Assembly (NCBI GenBank): GCA_012522475.1
Contig: JAAYKH010000011.1
Span: 1-64,000 of the forward strand
Origin: Chloroflexota bacterium
GTDB lineage: Bacteria; Chloroflexota; Anaerolineae; Anaerolineales; Anaerolineaceae
Direction: 5' to 3'
DNA: 64,000 nucleotides
Shown in pieces: positions 9,521 to 19,035 of this stretch; the stretch's first letter is position 1, and the number at the start of each line of letters is the position of its first letter. The notes under the pieces were generated by a model, which was not told the origin of the DNA, made no database searches, and was given only the letters and a program-made list of their open reading frames with translations. Both the position numbers and the translations under genes were made by a program.

Positions 9521-10846
9521 TCACCCTTCTTTTTGAATTGTTTCCATATATTCACGAATCTTTGGGATGGCTGTCAACTTCTCATAAAAGAAATTGTTCA
9601 CCACGTTAATCACTTCATCCCGGGCGGCCTCTGCCTCGGCATTCAGTGCATCGTAGGTCTCCATATTTTTAATTGCATCCCTGAAGCGCAAAATACGCCT
9701 GACAATTTCAGCTTCCCGGGTATCTTCCATCACTCGGATTACTTCCATCATCAATTCCTCAGCCTGACGAATCAACTGTTCGGTTTTAAACGGTGCATTG
9801 GCGGCAATGGCATCATCCACCGTGCGGATTAACGACCACACCTGGTACAGCAAAGATGCCGGCTCATCAAACAGTTCTCGCAGGAAAACCGCTTCAGGAT
9901 ACTGGCCTGTCAACCGGAATATATTGTACATACGCTTAGCGGCCTTCCCGTAATTGACCTGCTTGGTAATATATTTTTTAACCTCACCTTCCAGCGCAGC
10001 CACATATTCATCCAGCGCATCAGCGCTGACGTGTTGGGCCAGCTTGGAGAAGATCGGCACAGATTCAGCCTGCAGGTAGATTTCCTGGAAATAAGGGTCC
10101 AAATACCCGTCCAGGGGCGTAATCGAGCCGTCAGGCGCCTCCCAGGTCACGTCCAGCATATTGCTGGCGTTTGCCAGCGCGCCGTTAATCGGGTCAGCCA
10201 CCACCCAATCCAGCTTGCACCAGCCGGGGTCCTGGGCAGCCTGTTCCCACAAGATTTCAAACGGCTGACCGTCCGGTGTAAAACCCACCTTTTTCCCGGC
10301 TTCAATTTCATCTGGTTCCCAGGAGATCGGGCTGTCGGTCCGGTATGTGCGCTTGCCTTTGATAAAATCTGCCGGGTACGAACCCATCTTCACCTCGATC
10401 AACTGGTAAGTCGCTCCCTGCGCCGTGGAGAGCGCCTTTTCGCGCATAATCTCCGCCAGAATCTGGCAGGCTTCTTCTTTTGTCTGAGCGATGATGTTCA
10501 CCCGTTCAAAATAATCGGCATCGCCCGGAAAACGTTGAATTTTCGATTGTGCCGATGACCCCGAAAGCGCCAGCGCAGTCTCCACCCGGCCCGGTTCATC
10601 GTAAAATTCAACTAGGTTGCCAATCTTGCGGAAATATTCCAGCCGTTCGGGGCTGAAATCCAGCATGGCCACGTTCTGGCCAAACACGCCAGTCCGCTCC
10701 CAAAAGACGATATCTTCGTCGCTTTCTTTTGCCTTCTGGATCGCCGCCAACCATTCCAGGGCTTCTTCTTCATCCATTTCAACATTCAGTCGGCTGGCCG
10801 AGTCGATGACATCCTGTATATCTTTGTTTGAAAACTGGTTACTCAA
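9521..10846 (-). CDS. Conserved-looking hypothetical protein with nucleotidyltransferase-like GS...DxD signature
   Basis: LSGSSAQSKIQRFPGDADYFERVNI; long open frame with RBS-like upstream; no confident family. Confidence 0.75.
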   Translation of the reverse strand: MSNQFSNKDIQDVIDSASRLNVEMDEEEALEWLAAIQKAKESDEDIVFWERTGVFGQNVAMLDFSPERLEYFRKIGNLVEFYDEPGRVETALALSGSSAQSKIQRFPGDADYFERVNIIAQTKEEACQILAEIMREKALSTAQGATYQLIEVKMGSYPADFIKGKRTYRTDSPISWEPDEIEAGKKVGFTPDGQPFEILWEQAAQDPGWCKLDWVVADPINGALANASNMLDVTWEAPDGSITPLDGYLDPYFQEIYLQAESVPIFSKLAQHVSADALDEYVAALEGEVKKYITKQVNYGKAAKRMYNIFRLTGQYPEAVFLRELFDEPASLLYQVWSLIRTVDDAIAANAPFKTEQLIRQAEELMMEVIRVMEDTREAEIVRRILRFRDAIKNMETYDALNAEAEAARDEVINVVNNFFYEKLTAIPKIREYMETIQKEG

Positions 10847-10997
10847 AAGTTCACCTCCAACATCCGTCGTTTATTTTCATCATACACAATTTTGACCTGA
10901 GTTGTCAAGTATTTTATCGTTGTCTTTTTACCGGTATTTCAGCAATAATGTCCCCTTTCGTCACACTTAATCGTATAATGAGATTCCAATCAAAATT

Positions 10998-11376
10998 GAC
11001 CAGGTCAGCCGGATGGACGCGGGCGCATGGCGCCCGAGGAAAGTCCGCACACCACAGGGCAGCATGCCGGGTAACGCCCGGAAGCACGTAAGTGTTTGGA
11101 ACAGGGCCACAGAGAGCATACCGCTCACTTAAGGTGAGCAAGGGTGAAAGGGTGGTGTAAGAGACCACCGGCGGGGTCAGCAATGTCCTCGGCCAGGCAA
11201 CCCCCATGCGGTGCAAGGTCAAGCAGGAGAGAAGCCCGTTTCGGGCGGGAGCAGCCCGACTCCCAAGCATCTCCGGGTAGATCGCACGAGCTGACGGGTG
11301 ACCGTCAGCCCAGATAGATGTCCATCCAGGCGGGTTTCCCGCCGGACAGAATGCGGCTTACAGGCTGGCCTGGTCT
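10998..11376 (+). ncRNA. rnpB: RNase P RNA (bacterial type A)
   Basis: GAGGAAAGTCC, ACAGGGCCACAGAGA, and 3' ACAGAATGCGGCTTACAGGCTGGCCTGGT core motifs; P1 pairs gaccaggtcagcc (10998-11010) with ggctggcctggtc (11363-11375). Confidence 0.95.
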
Positions 11377-11425
11377 TTTGTTTGGTAAATCCCCGACTAA
11401 TTTCTTTGAATTGTCCCCGCCGTCC

Positions 11426-12175
11426 TCATGGAGCACTTTGCAAGCAAACCAGCAGTGCCTTCAAGCGGCCTTCCGGAGCTCTGGGGATGATCGCCAGCAC
11501 GTACTGTTTGCTGGCTACGAGCTCATCAGCACTGATCTGCAGCGTGTGCACGCCCTCGGGTACCTGACTCTGCAACAGGTAGCCGATCCCTGTGGGATGC
11601 AACACCAGCAGTTCTTTCAGGAATGCCACCGTTGAATAGGTCTGCGTGGCGCTCGGGATGGGCGCATCGTGTAGAAATGCACGTTTGAAGAGGAGCGCAA
11701 GCTCATGCCCGGCAGGGTAAGTCAGCGGTTTGATGGGCGCTGCTCCCCCAACCTGCCCGGTCCTGGCGTCAGGGACATCAGCCCAGTCGTTGATCTCCCC
11801 GGCGTAGATCGCTTGCAGGTTATCCAGGCTAAGCGCGGTGACCGGCACATCTGCACCTGCAACAATGACGATTTCCTCAACACCCATCACCGCCACATAG
11901 GGGTCGTCTTCCAGACGTTCCCCCAGTCGCAATATCAAATCGCTGTCCGCCAGCGATAAATCCGCCGGGGATTGCACCTGCGTATAGATGCCAAAATCAG
12001 AGATGTTCTGTGCGCAGTCGGCCAGGCGCGTCGTCCAGTGTTCCATTGCCGGGGTAATTTGCAATGTGATCACCTCGGGCTGGGGCTCTCCCTCCCAATC
12101 AGACGGTGCTGAGACACAGGCCGTTAATAAAAACGCCAACACCAGGCTGAATAAAATCAATCTTACCGGTTTCAT
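11426..12175 (-). CDS. Periplasmic substrate-binding (PstS/PBP-like) lipoprotein
   Basis: Start reassigned to MKPVRLILFSLVLAFLLTAC lipobox; VTALSLDNLQAIYAGEINDWADV motif typical of PBP-like domain. Confidence 0.75.
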   Translation of the reverse strand: MKPVRLILFSLVLAFLLTACVSAPSDWEGEPQPEVITLQITPAMEHWTTRLADCAQNISDFGIYTQVQSPADLSLADSDLILRLGERLEDDPYVAVMGVEEIVIVAGADVPVTALSLDNLQAIYAGEINDWADVPDARTGQVGGAAPIKPLTYPAGHELALLFKRAFLHDAPIPSATQTYSTVAFLKELLVLHPTGIGYLLQSQVPEGVHTLQISADELVASKQYVLAIIPRAPEGRLKALLVCLQSAP

Positions 12176-12179
12176 CGAG

Positions 12180-13004
12180 TTACCGCAGCACCCAAAGGAC
12201 AATCGTGATCGTTCCCAGCAGGCAGCAATATGCAGAAAAATATATCAGTGAGTTTTTTGCAAGGAATTTTAACAGCCAGCGAATAGCGATATAACCCACC
12301 ACCATTGCGGTTAGAAAACCAATCGCCATGATCGGTAAAAAGTTCCCCAAATCCGGCACCTCCCTCACCAGCTTATAGGCAGAAAGTCCGCCCGCTGCCA
12401 GCATAATCGGGATGGACATCAAAAACGAGAACTTGCCAGCCACTTCTCGGCGCAAATGCCACAGCATCCCTCCGGAAATCGTTGAACCGGAGCGAGAAAT
12501 TCCGGGAAACAGGGCAAACATTTGCATCCAGCCCATCGTCAATGCGGTCAGGAAGGAAATATCGTTTGAATCGCCGATCTTCTGGCTCACCTTTTCAGCC
12601 AGGAGCATCAGCCCAGCCGTCACCAACAAACCAATTCCGGCAACCAGGGGTGAGGAGAAAGCCTTCTCGACTACGTAGGAAAATAACAGCCCTGCTAATC
12701 CAGCCGGAATTGTTGCCACAATCAGCAGCCACCCCATCCGGGCAGCATGCGTGGCAAAGAGCTTGCCCGCCAATAACTGCTTGAAAAAGTCAAACAGGAT
12801 GCTTACCAGGTCTTTCCAAAAGGAAAAAATTCCCGCCACCAGCGTGCCAATTTGCACCAAAACATTGAAAATAAACGCCTCTTTTGCTGGTAGCTGCCAG
12901 TTGAAAAAATAAGGCAAAATCACCAGGTGACCGGAGCTCGAGATGGGCAGAAATTCGGTGATACCTTGGATGATCCCTAAGATAATGGCCTGGATGATAG
13001 ACAT
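12180..13004 (-). CDS. uppP: Undecaprenyl-diphosphatase
   Basis: MSIIQAIILGIIQGITEFLPISSSGHLVI and PGISRSGSTISGG motifs; start at ATG 13004 rather than ORF-track start. Confidence 0.95.
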   Translation of the reverse strand: MSIIQAIILGIIQGITEFLPISSSGHLVILPYFFNWQLPAKEAFIFNVLVQIGTLVAGIFSFWKDLVSILFDFFKQLLAGKLFATHAARMGWLLIVATIPAGLAGLLFSYVVEKAFSSPLVAGIGLLVTAGLMLLAEKVSQKIGDSNDISFLTALTMGWMQMFALFPGISRSGSTISGGMLWHLRREVAGKFSFLMSIPIMLAAGGLSAYKLVREVPDLGNFLPIMAIGFLTAMVVGYIAIRWLLKFLAKNSLIYFSAYCCLLGTITIVLWVLR

Positions 13005-13018
13005 AGGCTGCTCCCGTT

Positions 13019-14143
13019 CTATGACTTCAAATTCGATAGATAAGCCCTGGCAAAGCTGGTAAAGTTTCCCGCAATGATCGCCTCTCGCAATCGGGCTGTC
13101 AGATTCAACAACGTGTGAATGTTGTGAATTGAAAGCAGTGTGCCCGAGAGCATTTCGCGGGCCTGAATCAGGTGGCGAATATATGCTCGTGAATGCGTTT
13201 GGCAAGTGTAGCAGGTACAGGTTTCGCTGATCGGGCGCTCATCGCGGGCATATTGAGCATTCATCACGTTCACGCGTCCGGTATCGGTCATAGCGGCATG
13301 GTGCCGGGCCAGCCGGGTTGGCAGTACACAATCGAAAATATCAATTCCCAGATCCACGCATTCCACCAAATCCTGCGGCGTTCCCACCCCCATCAAATAG
13401 CGAGGTTTGTCCTGTGGCAAAATCGCATTAACCACGTCAATCATTGCGTGCATCTCAGGTTTGGTTTCACCCACCGAAAGTCCACCGATGGCATTGCCCG
13501 GCAGGTTCAAATCTGCAATAAACGCTGCTGATGCAGCGCGCAAATCAGGGAAAACGCCGCCCTGGACAATTCCAAATAAGGCCTGATCTTCTCGCGTCTT
13601 GGCTGCCAGGCAACGCTCCGCCCAGCGATGGGTGCGTTCCATGGCGCTCAGATTGTAAGCGCGATCGTAAGGTTCCGCACATTCATCAAAGGCCATAATC
13701 ACGTCCGCTCCGAGGTTCTCCTGGACCGCAATAGATGTCTCCGGTGTGAAACGATGCGTTGAACCATCGATATGGCTTTTAAAGATCACCCCATCCTCAT
13801 CAACCTGACGTGTATTCGCCAGTGAAAACACCTGAAAGCCCCCTGAATCCGTTAAAATCGGGCCGTCCCAGGCCATGAACTTGTGCAATCCGCCCATTCC
13901 AGCAACCAGCGCATCGCCTGGCCGCAAGTAAAGATGATACGTATTGGCCAGGATGAGTTTTGCGTCCAGTTCGACCAGATGGCGTTGCGTCAACGATTTG
14001 ACGGTGCCCTGGGTGCCCACTGGCGCAAAAATCGGCGTGGGAATGTCACCATGCGGGGTATGAAACACACCTGCACGGGCCCCCCCATCCTGGGCCAGCA
14101 GTTCGAAGGTGAAAAGGGCTGGTTTTATTTCGGGTGTTTGCAT
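13019..14143 (-). CDS. tgt: Queuine/preQ1 tRNA-ribosyltransferase
   Basis: ILTDSGGFQVFSL, FGIVQGGVFPDLR, GGLSVGE, zinc site CTCYTCQTH. Confidence 0.95.
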   Translation of the reverse strand: MQTPEIKPALFTFELLAQDGGARAGVFHTPHGDIPTPIFAPVGTQGTVKSLTQRHLVELDAKLILANTYHLYLRPGDALVAGMGGLHKFMAWDGPILTDSGGFQVFSLANTRQVDEDGVIFKSHIDGSTHRFTPETSIAVQENLGADVIMAFDECAEPYDRAYNLSAMERTHRWAERCLAAKTREDQALFGIVQGGVFPDLRAASAAFIADLNLPGNAIGGLSVGETKPEMHAMIDVVNAILPQDKPRYLMGVGTPQDLVECVDLGIDIFDCVLPTRLARHHAAMTDTGRVNVMNAQYARDERPISETCTCYTCQTHSRAYIRHLIQAREMLSGTLLSIHNIHTLLNLTARLREAIIAGNFTSFARAYLSNLKS

Positions 14144-14280
14144 TGGTTTCGGTCTTAAACTTAATCTTGATTGATGATTATACCTTAGGATCTCTATGGC
14201 TCGTGGGGTCATTCAGTTTCGGCAACCTTCGGCTAAATAGCCACTTGCCCGACCTTTAAGAGCCGGCTATACTAATTCTG

Positions 14281-14952
14281 ATGAACACATTTAATGCGAA
14301 TTGGCTGCGAGTTGAACTGCACCTGCACACAGCTGCCTCGGCAGACAGCCTGGTCACGCCTCAAAACCTGGTTAAACATTGTCAACAGGTTGGCATCAAT
14401 CGAGTGGCCATCACAGACCATAATTGTATTAAGGGTGCGTTGGCCGCCCATGCACTGGCGCCAGAATTGGTTATTGTCGGGGAAGAAATCGAAACCACTC
14501 AGGGCGAGCTTCTCGGTTATTTTATGACCGAGCCTATCCCCCCGGGGCTTGAACCCATGCAAGTTATCCAGCGCCTGCGCGATCAAGGCGCGCTGATCAG
14601 CGTTTCTCATCCTTTTGACCGTATCCGCAGCGCTCAATGGACCGAAGCACAGCTTTTAGCCATCACACCCCATGTGGATGCAATTGAAATTTTCAACGCT
14701 CGCTGCCTGTCCAATCATCCCAATCAGCAGGCTGCCGCCTTTGCCCAGGCCCATGGTTTACCTGGCACAGTCGGCTCCGACGCGCACAGTTTGGTTGAAG
14801 TTGGGCGCGCAACGTTGCTGATGCCCCCTTTTGAAGGTGCAGCCGAATTTCTTTTAGCCCTAAAACATGCCCAACCCCAAACTCGCCTTTCCCCAGCCCA
14901 TGTACATTTTTACTCAACCTATGCAAAATTAGTGAAAAGGCTGAAAAAGTAA
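14281..14952 (+). CDS. PHP-domain metal-dependent phosphoesterase
   Basis: VELHLHTAASADS, ITDHNC, GEEIET, SHPFDR, GSDAHS motifs. Confidence 0.85.
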   Translation: MNTFNANWLRVELHLHTAASADSLVTPQNLVKHCQQVGINRVAITDHNCIKGALAAHALAPELVIVGEEIETTQGELLGYFMTEPIPPGLEPMQVIQRLRDQGALISVSHPFDRIRSAQWTEAQLLAITPHVDAIEIFNARCLSNHPNQQAAAFAQAHGLPGTVGSDAHSLVEVGRATLLMPPFEGAAEFLLALKHAQPQTRLSPAHVHFYSTYAKLVKRLKK

Positions 14953-15198
14953 TTTTAGCCTGTTTCCCCATGAACGCTTTTTATAAAGAAAAACAAGCTA
15001 ACTGGAGTAACACTTAAGCATCGGCAGCAAATGTTTCCCCTTCTCCTTATGGTTGGATTTTAATTGTTAGATATTTCCATTGCTCATCAGTGTAAAAATA
15101 AATCTTGTAGATGTTTATTAATTTGACAAACTTGATCATATTTGTTATAATTTCAGTACAAATATATTAGCAGAAACATTTAGAGTTAGGAGAAAATT

Positions 15199-15990
15199 AT
15201 GATTAAAAAATCTGCTAGAAATATCCAAATATTAATATCATTGTTGTTGGTGTTAGGTGCTCTGTTTGTATTTCGACAAAACGTGGCTGCACAAGGGTCC
15301 GGAGCGATCTGGACTACCAACGAAACTTGTGGTAACCCACAAAATGTCAACCATTATTCAACAGGGGATGCTGTGTATATTAATGGGGCAGGCTTTAAAT
15401 CCGGCAAATATAACTGGACCATTACCGGGCAGCCTGGAGGTGCATCCAACCATCCTGGCATCATTGTTGCCAGTGGCAGCTTTACTGTAGATGAGTCAGG
15501 CTCTTTTTGTTTTCTTGCTTATATAATTGGGCAGGAAGATGGTGGTGTATATAAGGCTACGTTTGGCAATAAAAAGGATAACTATAGTGTGAATCAAATC
15601 ACACCTGATCCAGATCCTGATCCCGATCCAAAGGGTGACCCAGATCCACATGGAGACCTAGACCCTGATCCCGATCCAAAGGGTGATCCAGATCCACATG
15701 GAGACCCAGATCCTGATCCCGATCCAAAGGGTGACCCAGATCCACATGGAGACCCAGACCCTGATCCCGATCCAAAGGGTGACCCAGATCCGCTTGAGGA
15801 GCCAGACCCAGCCTCGGAACCAGATCCAGTGCAAGGATCGGCGCCTGTGTTAGCTCAATCAGTTCCTGCACCGGTTATCGCCCCAGTCACCGGGCCCGCG
15901 TCATCACCCACAGGTTTGATCCTCTCAGCAGTGTCTATGTTTGGCCTTTCGGGTCTCTCACTCGGTATCTGGTTAAAACGACGCAAATAA
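15199..15990 (+). CDS. Surface protein with Asp-Pro repeats and APVTG-TM-KRRK sorting-like tail
   Basis: N-terminal signal sequence, four 16-aa DPDPDPKGDPDPHGDP repeats, C-terminal APVTGP...hydrophobic...LKRRK. Confidence 0.8.
   Translation: MIKKSARNIQILISLLLVLGALFVFRQNVAAQGSGAIWTTNETCGNPQNVNHYSTGDAVYINGAGFKSGKYNWTITGQPGGASNHPGIIVASGSFTVDESGSFCFLAYIIGQEDGGVYKATFGNKKDNYSVNQITPDPDPDPDPKGDPDPHGDLDPDPDPKGDPDPHGDPDPDPDPKGDPDPHGDPDPDPDPKGDPDPLEEPDPASEPDPVQGSAPVLAQSVPAPVIAPVTGPASSPTGLILSAVSMFGLSGLSLGIWLKRRK
15613..15804 (+). repeat. Four tandem 48-bp in-frame repeats (16-aa Asp-Pro-rich unit)
   Basis: gatcctgatcccgatccaaagggtgacccagatccacatggagaccta and three near-identical copies, the last degenerate at its 3' end. 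Confidence 0.95.
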
Positions 15991-16030
15991 TAAACGAAAT
16001 TTAGATTAAATGACTTAAACAATAAATAAA

Positions 16031-16062
16031 ACAGGAGGCGTTATGTGAAAACGCCTCCTGTT
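16031..16062 (+). terminator. Terminator hairpin
   Basis: acaggaggcgtt-atgtga-aaacgcctcctgt(ttct). Confidence 0.8.
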
Positions 16063-16134
16063 TCTCGTAAAGACCGATAAAATTTCTACCAGCATCTTTA
16101 CATAACTCACAAATAATGTTAAAAGTGCACTTTT

Positions 16135-17016
16135 ATGTTAAACAAAAAGGATAACTCAATACTTTTCCTGGTTCTTGGCATCGTCCTGGCTGTTATTGGT
16201 GTAATTCTGACCGCCCTGTTGATTATCCAGTATGGGCCAAAAAGATCGCCAGCAACAGTCTCCGAAGAGCTAATTGAGTTATTTCAGACAACACCTTCCC
16301 ACACAGCAACACAGGCGCTTCAACACATTTCAAATTCAACGCCAATTTCACCTTCAGCAACCCCTTCCGACCTACCGACCCCATCTCAAACACCAGAATG
16401 GATGGTCTATGAGGCAATTGATCTTCGCGATCAACCCATTGACGCTTTGCTCACTATGCGCTGTAATGATGACCAAGTCTATCTGCCTCCATTTAATGTC
16501 GTCCCATATTCACCAGAACTTATCGATAGCGGCATCTTTTACAGCGTTTTAAATTTCTCTATCGCCTGGGAGCATTTGGGCTTTTACGGATTGTGGGTCC
16601 ACTCAGGACAAACCCAAACTTTAGAAAGCTTGCCGGCTTACCCGCTTCAACTCTATCTCGAAAACGATGCGCGCGGTTACCGAAGAACCCAAGATGATTT
16701 TCAACAACATCTCCAGGCTTGTTTGCTTGGCGCTGAACTTCGTCTTCGCCAGGAAGGTACAATTTCTATCAACGAAGTTGTCGCAGCAGTCCGTATCCCC
16801 CCAACTGCAGTTGATGAAGTAAGTCGCCATCCTATGGACCTGGTCCCCTATCTGGCTGAGAATTTCCCGGATAGTGGGTTTGATCAAATGCAAGCTCCCG
16901 GGTTGATATTTTACTTTTGCGGACGTCAGCTCACCGCTGAAGCCTACAATTCTGAGCTCGATTACTGGACGCAATCTCGCATCATCATCGGCTTTATGCC
17001 GGCCGGTTTGGAATAA
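16135..17016 (+). CDS. Membrane-anchored putative sortase-like (class E/F-like) protein
   Basis: N-terminal TM; Ser/Thr/Pro linker; ordered LWVHSG ... LIFYFCG ... SRIIIGF resembling sortase His/Cys/Arg. Confidence 0.5.
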   Translation: MLNKKDNSILFLVLGIVLAVIGVILTALLIIQYGPKRSPATVSEELIELFQTTPSHTATQALQHISNSTPISPSATPSDLPTPSQTPEWMVYEAIDLRDQPIDALLTMRCNDDQVYLPPFNVVPYSPELIDSGIFYSVLNFSIAWEHLGFYGLWVHSGQTQTLESLPAYPLQLYLENDARGYRRTQDDFQQHLQACLLGAELRLRQEGTISINEVVAAVRIPPTAVDEVSRHPMDLVPYLAENFPDSGFDQMQAPGLIFYFCGRQLTAEAYNSELDYWTQSRIIIGFMPAGLE

Positions 17017-17095
17017 TTTCCATTGCAGGGCAAGATTTAACAAGGCACTTATTCGGACGCGAATGACAGTTCAAGTTATGCTCACGAGAAGGGGC

Positions 17096-17419
17096 TTACC
17101 TGCTCTTTGTGCTTTCATCAATCCAGTCTAAATAAGCTGCAGACCCTAACACGATCGGCAGGCAAAGAATTTCAGAGTTTTCATAGGTGTGCTGTTCAAG
17201 CACGGCTGATTCAACCTGTTTGTAAAGAGGCAGCCTGGTTTTTACATGCAATAGCCATTCCTTTTCTTTGTGGAGGCTGTCCTGCCAGTTGAAAAAACTT
17301 TCAGTGGGCATTATTTGCACGCAGGCAGCCAACCTCGCGTCCACCAGCATCTGTGCTAAACGTTCAGCCTCTTCCCGGCTGCCTGTCGTTATGGTGATTA
17401 AACAATAGTTGTGGGGCAT
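17096..17419 (-). CDS. cutA: Divalent-cation tolerance protein CutA
   Basis: CLITITTGSREEAERLAQMLVDARLAACVQI, KTRLPLY, YLDWIDEST. Confidence 0.9.
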   Translation of the reverse strand: MPHNYCLITITTGSREEAERLAQMLVDARLAACVQIMPTESFFNWQDSLHKEKEWLLHVKTRLPLYKQVESAVLEQHTYENSEILCLPIVLGSAAYLDWIDESTKSR

Positions 17420-17624
17420 ATTTTCCATCCTTTCCTTGCAAGTCGCCCAATTGCTTTCAGCAAAAAAAGCATAACTCACATTCTTTTTTACTCAGGTTCA
17501 GTCGTTTACAAGAATTTGCCAGAAGCCTGTACCAGCCTTATAATTAAGATAAGTTTTTTACATGCTCAAGTTTTTTTGAGCAACCAGGGGTGGTTTTTGT
17601 CAGGAAGTTGATTAAGAGGTCACG

Positions 17625-18488
17625 ATGCATGCACAAAATCAACCGAAATATCCCGTTTTTGTTATGTGCGGGAGGGATCTGCAGAGGCGGGAATTATTGC
17701 AGACGATCGACCCCAAAGAGAAGTATAAATCCAAGGCTTTACTGCCGTTTCTTGGCAAACGTTTGATCGATTGGCAGTTAGAAGCCCTGCAACAGTCTCC
17801 GTTTATTGAGGGGCTTTACTTGATTGGATTATCTGAACTGGATATCAGCTTTGACTTTCCTGTTCACTATGTCCCGGTTAAAACGACAGCAGCATTTGCT
17901 GACAAGCTCACCGCCGGCATTGATTATCTCAACGCAATTGGCAAGAGCCCAGAGCTGGTAATCATCAGCTCATCCGATGCTCCTGGCATCCAAACAGCCC
18001 ACATCAACCAATTTTTCAAGGGTCTTCAGGCGTTGCCAGGCAGTGAATTCGTGCTCTCGGTGGTTCCTGAAGATGTGATTGAGGCTGTCTTTCCCGGTTC
18101 ACGCCGGGTAGTGCTGCGTTTTAGCGACCACCAGCTTGTCCCCGGCGAGCTGTACGCATTAAGCCCACGCGCGATTCGAACAGGGCAAGAAATTATTGCC
18201 GGGATCAGCACCCGTCGCCGACAGATCAACCGCCGGGCACACAACATCAACGCCATGCCGGTGATTCGCTTGCTGGCTAAAAAACCGCTCATGTGGGGGA
18301 TTATCATTAAATACCTGCTCGGACTGGCGACGATGTCCGATGCAGAACGGGTTTTCTCAAAGACCTTTGATGCTCAAACCCGGGGTGTGATCGTCGCAGA
18401 TGCCGGTTTTGGCATGGACATCGACCTTCCCGAAGATTACGAGCGCCTGAAAGCTTATGTGCGGGCTCAATTAAGTGATACGGGGTAA
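17625..18488 (+). CDS. Nucleotidyltransferase family (MobA/GT-A-like) protein
   Basis: YKSKALLPFLGKRLIDWQLEAL; DADVGFGMDIDLPEDYERL-like C-terminal segment. Confidence 0.7.
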   Translation: MHAQNQPKYPVFVMCGRDLQRRELLQTIDPKEKYKSKALLPFLGKRLIDWQLEALQQSPFIEGLYLIGLSELDISFDFPVHYVPVKTTAAFADKLTAGIDYLNAIGKSPELVIISSSDAPGIQTAHINQFFKGLQALPGSEFVLSVVPEDVIEAVFPGSRRVVLRFSDHQLVPGELYALSPRAIRTGQEIIAGISTRRRQINRRAHNINAMPVIRLLAKKPLMWGIIIKYLLGLATMSDAERVFSKTFDAQTRGVIVADAGFGMDIDLPEDYERLKAYVRAQLSDTG

Positions 18489-19035
18489 TTAAGAAATAGG
18501 TTAAGGTCACTGTCTGTGGTTGGCAGATGGCGTCCATCCATGCTGAACCACCTTTCCCTTTGTTATCGGTCTCCATTCACGGTTCAGTTTTCACCACACA
18601 GCTTCAAGCTGCCAACATGAAGAATTCATCGCTCAACTTACTATATATTCCAATTAGAGGGTGATGAATGAGTTTTTACAAGGTACAGACCTTATTGCTA
18701 CTGCTTTAATACATATTGTGGTCAACTCCATTAGTATGTGCTTTTTCAAGTCTTTTATTCGCCTGCCAAGAGGAGAAAACCAACTCAATTCCACCAGTCA
18801 AACAAGATGCCCATAAGTACAATTATTGTCTGATACGTAGTTTTCCTTAACATCAAAACATACAACCACAATTTGATCTTATGATATTATAAGCAAGACT
18901 CTAAGGAATTAAAGTTCAAAGCAGTACAAAGAAGTAGTTTTAACAGGTAAACTAAGCATACTTTCATTCAGCTTAACCAAAAGTGAAAGAAAGAGAACCA
19001 TTTTAAGCCAAACTTTATTTTAAGGAGAAAACATT

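Noticed and set aside
10914-11270. 118-aa minus-strand ORF and 10828..11091 plus-strand ORF
   Set aside because: They overlap the RNase P RNA gene; spurious translation of a structured RNA
15613-15804. CRISPR-like array
   Set aside because: Repeats are contiguous, in-frame, without spacers; a protein-coding tandem repeat
15599-15871. 90-aa minus-strand ORF with HPLDRDQGLGLHVDLG repeats
   Set aside because: Open only because the opposite strand carries the 48-bp Asp-Pro repeat; not a credible gene
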